A stretch of 64,000 bases of DNA from Trichomonas vaginalis G3 (taxonomy: Eukaryota; Parabasalia; Trichomonadida; Trichomonadidae), in contig NC_067203.1 of the NCBI RefSeq assembly GCF_026262505.1, positions 14,830,392-14,894,391 on the forward strand, in the 5' to 3' direction. Within the stretch, counting starts at the first letter, position 1; the number at the start of each line of letters is the position of its first letter. The notes below the pieces were generated by a model, which did not search any database, was not told the origin of the DNA, and worked only from the letters and a program-made list of their open reading frames with translations. The position numbers and the translations under genes were made by a program. Of this stretch, positions 60,240 to 64,000 are shown piece after piece.

Positions 60240-60521
60240 ATGACTCAGACAAGCCCTACGGACAAGACCCAAGGGGTCATAGATGTTGAAGCATTGAAGA
60301 AAGAAATTCGTGAGCAAATTTTATCCGAACTGAAGGAACAAAAACAAGAACAAAAGCCAGAGAGACCAAAGAGAAAACTTAGTGAAAAACAACTTGCTGC
60401 ATTAGCTGCTGGAAGACAAAAGAACCCAAGACTACTGGCGAAAAAAGCTAGAGAAGAAGCTGAAGCAAAAGCTAAAGAAGCTGAAGCAAAAGCTAAAGAA
60501 GCTGAAGCAAAGAAAGAGTAA
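60240..60521 (+). CDS. small basic protein (KLSEKQLAALAAGR family)
   Basis: 93 residues from ATG 60240 (MTQTSPTDKTQGVIDVEALK). It has the conserved PKRKLSEKQLAALAAGRQKN and an intact Ala/Glu/Lys repeat tail (EAEAKAKEAEAKAKEAEAK) that forms a helix. The element B copy has lost the frame in this tail and has one repeat less. Lysine-rich; may bind nucleic acid or act as a scaffold. Confidence 0.55.
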   Translation: MTQTSPTDKTQGVIDVEALKKEIREQILSELKEQKQEQKPERPKRKLSEKQLAALAAGRQKNPRLLAKKAREEAEAKAKEAEAKAKEAEAKKE

Positions 60522-60545
60522 ATGGTTTATTTTTATCCGAATTAA

Positions 60546-61402
60546 ATGTATAGACAAATACCTTTATCTGTTGCGTTCAGTAGTGAAAACCCTGACGTCA
60601 AAATAAAGGGGAACAGAGTAACGTTTAAGTTTCCAACAGACTGGATTGTGAACATAAATGAAGAGAAGTACATTGGCATAACAAATATGTATATAACACG
60701 TGCTTTCAGAAAGGTTGACTTTATACTTCAAGTCGAGATAGAAAATGACGAACAGTCTTTAAGCGCCCAAAACATTCACATATACAAATACTTTAAAGAC
60801 GATACAACATTGTTGCAATGTATGATTTCATTTAATGAGATGTTCGAGAAAAAGTTCAACATTGAAGTACAAACTTTACAGCCTTTACGTGAGTTTCTTG
60901 CACAACTGAAAGAAGAAGGTAGTCGGCCACAACTTATAGACTTTCATTATGAATTTAATGAAAATGAAGATGGAACTCATGACTGTCAGTTTGTTATATA
61001 TTCACCATTCAATGAAGTAGCTAAAAAGAAAGAAAATCCATTACGTATAAGATTTCAAATCTCTGAACCAAGTGATGATTTCAAGAATGTTTTCAATTAT
61101 GATGCAATGCTTCCGAGGAAAAATGAATTTTCCGAAATTAGATTTCCAGGTATTTGGATAGAAAGCAAGCTATATTATATTCAAACTTAAGTAAGGGAGT
61201 TGAAAATGAGTTCATTGGTCATACAAGAACTTCACCACTTCCTAACCCTAAATACTATAAATTAACTGGCTTCAATCGTGAGTTTTGGATAGACATGTTC
61301 TCCACTCATGACCATAAAGCACCAGTGTTCTTACCTCCAGACCATAAGGACTGTCTCTACATTGAAGCACAACTCTTAAACTCTACCATCGCAGTATTGT
61401 AA
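60546..61402 (+). pseudogene. Maverick FPxxW-family protein, one frameshift
   Basis: Copy of 39911-40768. It reads from MYRQIPLSVAFSSENPDVKI to SEIRFPGIW, where one G is missing near 61157, then continues in another frame as DRKQAILYSNLSKGVENEFI to the stop at 61402. The element B gene is intact at this point. About 285 residues when whole. Confidence 0.6.
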
Positions 61403-61429
61403 AATCTACGCTAGTTTTATTTTTATCAC

Positions 61430-61541
61430 GAATGACCTCATTCATGACAAAAATAAATGACCTCATTCATGACCTCATTCATGACCTCATTGCTGACAAA
61501 AATAAATGACCTCATTCATGACCTCATTGCTGACAAAAATA
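61430..61541. repeat. ATGACCTCATT short tandem repeats
   Basis: Five to six ATGACCTCATT(C/G) units mixed with GACAAAAATAA, equivalent to 40807-40898. The array leads into the recombination junction near 61570. Confidence 0.65.
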
Positions 61542-61575
61542 AATGACCTCAGAACTTCAACTTACGAATAATCAA

Positions 61576-61818
61576 ATGAGTCAGGGATTAGATATTGAAG
61601 CCATCAAAAAAGAAATTCGTGAGCAGATATTAACAGAACTAAAGACACCAAAAGCCGAAGAAAAACCAGAAAAACCAAAAAGGAAATTAAGTGAAAAGCA
61701 GTTAGCCGCATTAGCTGCAGGAAGAGAGAAGAACCCGCGAATGAAAGCAAAAAGAGAACGTGAGGCTAAAGAAAAGGCGGAAAAGGAAAAGGCTGAATCC
61801 GTTGAGAAGAAAGAATAA
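61576..61818 (+). CDS. small basic protein (KLSEKQLAALAAGR family), diverged paralogue
   Basis: 80 residues from ATG 61576 (MSQGLDIEAIKKEIREQILT). An upstream ATG at 61543 lies in sequence that corresponds to the 3' end of the element B PolB gene, so it is a junction artefact. Core PKRKLSEKQLAALAAGREKN, tail rich in K and E. It belongs to the foreign 2-kb right end of Maverick C. Confidence 0.55.
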   Translation: MSQGLDIEAIKKEIREQILTELKTPKAEEKPEKPKRKLSEKQLAALAAGREKNPRMKAKREREAKEKAEKEKAESVEKKE

Positions 61819-61842
61819 ATGATATATTTTTGTTTGTAATAA

Positions 61843-62682
61843 ATGTATAGACAAGTACTGTTAACAGTTGCTTTCAGTTCTGAAGACGAAAATGTTAAAA
61901 TAAATGGAAATAGAATTACCTTTAAACTACCTATTGACTGGTCTGTTAATATAAACGAAAAATATATTGGTTTATCAAGTATGTATATAACACGAGGATT
62001 TAGAAAGGTTGAATTTGAGCTCGAAGTTGTTGTTATAAACGAAACCCAAGAATTTAAGCAAACTATTCACATATATAAATATTTCAAAGACGACACAACA
62101 TTATATGAATGCATGAGTGATTTTAACGAAATTTTCGAAAAGAAATTTAACAAAAACGCTTTAGGATTAAATGTGTATCTTGATAAATTAAAAGAAGAAG
62201 GAATTCAACCACAAATTATAGACTTTCATTATGAATTTATTGAACAAATAGATGATTCACATACATGCACATTTGTTATATACTCACCGTTTAATGAAAT
62301 AGCAGAAAAGAGACAAAGTGATTTTAGGATAGGTTTTAAAATTTCTCAGTATAATGAAGACTTCATGAATGTATTTAATTATAAACCCGGAGAAGAACGA
62401 ACAGTATTATTACCAATAATAACATATAATGTATGGGACAGAAAACAAGTCATCTTATATTCAAATATCGCTAAAGGGGTTGAAAATGAATTTATTGGAC
62501 ATACTAGATCATCACCATTAACAAATATTAAATATTATAAGTTATCAGGAAATAATAGAGAGTTTTGGATTGATATGTATTCTACACACGATCATAAATG
62601 CCCCGTTGTATTACCCGAAGACGGAAAGGATGTTTTCTTCCTTGAGGCTCAGTTACTGAATTCAACTATTGCAACTTTATAA
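61843..62682 (+). CDS. Maverick FPxxW-family protein, diverged paralogue
   Basis: An intact 279-residue protein (MYRQVLLTVAFSSEDENVKI). Family motif FKLPIDWSVNINEKYIGLSS, middle QIIDFHYEFIEQIDDSHTCT, late module KQVILYSNIAKGVENEFIGH and FWIDMYSTHDHKCPVVLPED. It is clearly related to 60546-61402 but only at about two-thirds identity, so it comes from another Maverick subfamily. Its pairing with the small basic gene repeats the gene order of the neighbouring pair. Confidence 0.6.
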   Translation: MYRQVLLTVAFSSEDENVKINGNRITFKLPIDWSVNINEKYIGLSSMYITRGFRKVEFELEVVVINETQEFKQTIHIYKYFKDDTTLYECMSDFNEIFEKKFNKNALGLNVYLDKLKEEGIQPQIIDFHYEFIEQIDDSHTCTFVIYSPFNEIAEKRQSDFRIGFKISQYNEDFMNVFNYKPGEERTVLLPIITYNVWDRKQVILYSNIAKGVENEFIGHTRSSPLTNIKYYKLSGNNREFWIDMYSTHDHKCPVVLPEDGKDVFFLEAQLLNSTIATL

Positions 62683-63114
62683 GAGAATTAATGAATATTC
62701 ATGAAACCCTACGAGTCAGGGCCGAAAAGCGGCTAGGTTAGAAATGAGGTTAGATATCGGGTTAGATCTACCCTAAAATTAATTTTATCATTTATGAAAA
62801 AATTCATAAGGTTAGAAATGAGGTTAGATATACTCTAAAATTAATTTAGCATTTATGATAAAATTTAGTATATACAGAATTAAAAAATAAATTTTAAAAA
62901 ATTTTAAGTTAATTTATTTTTAAGTTTATTTTTTAAAAATTATTTTTTTATTTTGTAAAGTGTCAAAATTTTTAACGTTAATTTTTAAGTTTATTTTTTA
63001 AAAAAATTATTTTTTGTAAATGTCAAATGTATTTTACGTGTCAAACGGTTTTTGTAAATTCTAGTAATTTTGGTTCCGAGGGGCGTAGACCCTTGGTACC
63101 CAATTACTAGATAC
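62683..63114. other. noncoding right end of Maverick C
   Basis: It contains two GGTTAGAAATGAGGTTAGAT direct copies (62747 and 62809), A/T-rich TTTTTAAGTTTATTTTTTAA repeats and, at about 63058-63110, an imperfect terminal hairpin (CTAGTAATTTTGGTTCC against GGTACCCAATTACTAG). Confidence 0.55.
63058..63110. repeat. right terminal hairpin of Maverick C
   Basis: TCTAGTAATTTTGGTTCC pairs with GGTACCCAATTACTAGA around GAGGGGCGTAGACCCTT, which can itself form a small stem (GGGGCGTAGACCC). It is in the same terminal position as the hairpins of the other ends but shares no stem sequence with them. Confidence 0.6.
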
Positions 63115-63566
63115 TGTAATAAACAGAAATTCATCAAAAGTGACAGCTCTCAATTTTTTGACATTCGTAAATTCTAAATTGAATGAGACATTTGTGATAG
63201 AATGAAATCTTCTGAAAAATAATATCACATAAACTCATATTATTTTCTAATATATAATTATTTTATATAAAAATCAAATTCAATGATCTTAAAAGCGAAG
63301 GATAAACCTCAAAATTTACGAATATAATGAGTGGGAATATAATACTTATCTATCATAAAACCATATGAAATATTAATTTTTGCTTTACGCCTAATTTTTG
63401 ACGACAATTAGCAAAAAATGTTAAATGTTAACACTCAGTCCATTTGAATATGAAAAATAAAATTGACTTTAATTAATATTTAAAAACGTGCTCTATCAAA
63501 AGTTCCAAAAATTCAATATTTTAGCTTTTTTGAGGTGTCACTTTTGATGAATTTCTGTTTACAACA
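63115..63566. mobile_element. TGT...ACA foldback element, copy 3 (452 bp)
   Basis: Same ends as copies 1 and 2, flanked by ATAC (63111-63114 and 63567-63570). It splits the right terminus of Maverick C 9 bp from its end. Its core segment (GCAAAAAATGTTAAATGTTA, about 63370-63470) is in the opposite orientation relative to copy 2. Confidence 0.85.
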
Positions 63567-63572
63567 ATACTA

Positions 63573-63657
63573 ACTTCTGTGTATGTGTGGCGTGAGTTAG
63601 CATCGGGTGGTTGCGTGATAGAATGCTTCTGTCTATGTGTGGCGTGAGTTAGCCTCG
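63573..63657. repeat. 35-bp direct repeat at the right flank
   Basis: CTTCTGT(G/C)TATGTGTGGCG then TGAGTTAGC(A/C)TCGG occurs twice, 49 bp apart (63574 and 63623). It starts in the last two bases of Maverick C, so the flank itself may be repetitive. Confidence 0.55.
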
Positions 63658-64000
63658 GTTTGTTTCATGACAAATTTTAACCCATCCAAATCTTTAAGTG
63701 AGGAAAATTAATTTTTATGATTGAATCAATTTTCGTTTTATGTTTCCAATAACTAAAAGGTTATACATCAAATTTCAATTAGTTTAAAGTTTTTATAGTT
63801 TAATCTAATAACATTAAACTTAGAATTCAAAATATATTTTTAATTGCATATATTATGCTATTTATATTATAAACATATCATCAAGCCTCCAATAAAGAGA
63901 ATTGGAACATATTTATGTATCTGTGACACTATTGAACTTATAAGATATTAGTGATAAGATAAAACAGAAAAAACCAGAATTTTCGAAAAAGTGACACCAA
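63658..64000. other. AT-rich flank, no gene seen
   Basis: AT-rich sequence with stops in all frames and no recognised repeat. Confidence 0.5.

Larger units (their letters stand above)
33395..63575. mobile_element. Maverick/Polinton C, chimeric, split by Maverick B
   Basis: Removing the two TGT...ACA insertions, the ends read AGTTAGTATACATATC... (from 33395) and its counterpart ...GATACTAACT (to 63575). Both resemble the AGTTAGTATACAAGTC terminus of element B. Without B, C is about 6.4 kb of its own sequence and has no PolB, ATPase or integrase. Flanks differ (GAAGAA on the left, TCTGTG on the right), so no target duplication exists, consistent with recombination between two elements. C genes left of B and from 58615 to about 61570 are near-identical to those of B. 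Confidence 0.75.

Noticed and set aside
61543-61575. Upstream start MTSELQLTNNQ for the small basic gene
   Set aside because: These bases are the inverse 3' end of PolB carried over at the recombination junction.

Overview
The window reads as nuclear DNA of a parabasalid protist, most likely Trichomonas vaginalis. It is AT-rich and shows no recognisable introns. It carries TCA-type initiator-like leaders a few bases before start codons, a mariner transposase and several giant Maverick/Polinton elements, a combination well known from that genome. The organism is an inference; no host housekeeping gene is present.

Layout. 1-5274: decayed repeat DNA with a broken octapeptide-repeat gene, a long palindrome and an intact hAT-type transposase (2471-4462). 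5275-30396: Maverick A (boundaries tentative), about 25 kb. It has a double jelly-roll capsid gene, penton-like gene, SF3 helicase, A32/FtsK-type packaging ATPase, divergent PolB, integrase, phage-tail-like fibre and Dam-type methyltransferase, plus an island of small genes at 18.0-21.5 kb. 30551-33394: minisatellite, a foldback element with 4-bp target duplication, a TTAA-flanked element and a cluster of hairpins. 33395-63575: Maverick C, split by a complete second Maverick, B (36150-58614), which sits inside C's capsid gene with a 5-bp target duplication. B carries a canonical protein-primed-type PolB with exonuclease, integrase, ATPase, two KilA-N genes, penton-like and capsid genes and a very long fibre gene that is itself split by a mariner element (50998-52299). 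C is a chimera: its left and middle match B, and its last 2 kb come from another Maverick lineage.

How the genes fit together. A and B share a virus-like set: capsid, penton-like protein, packaging ATPase, PolB, integrase, a CCG-motif protein, an FPxxW-type protein, small hydrophobic proteins and fibres ending in a T4 gp10/gp12-like collar domain. A adds an SF3 helicase, a NUMOD4/HNH-like gene and a Dam-type gene; B adds KilA-N regulators. Most long genes carry one to several frameshifts, so these copies look decayed, unless the assembly has indel errors.

Most distinctive signals: bacteriophage-tail-like fibres in eukaryotic Mavericks, compensating terminal hairpins at five Maverick ends, small GC-rich double hairpins scattered between and inside genes, and TGT...ACA foldback elements inserted within the last 15 bp of both ends of Maverick C.
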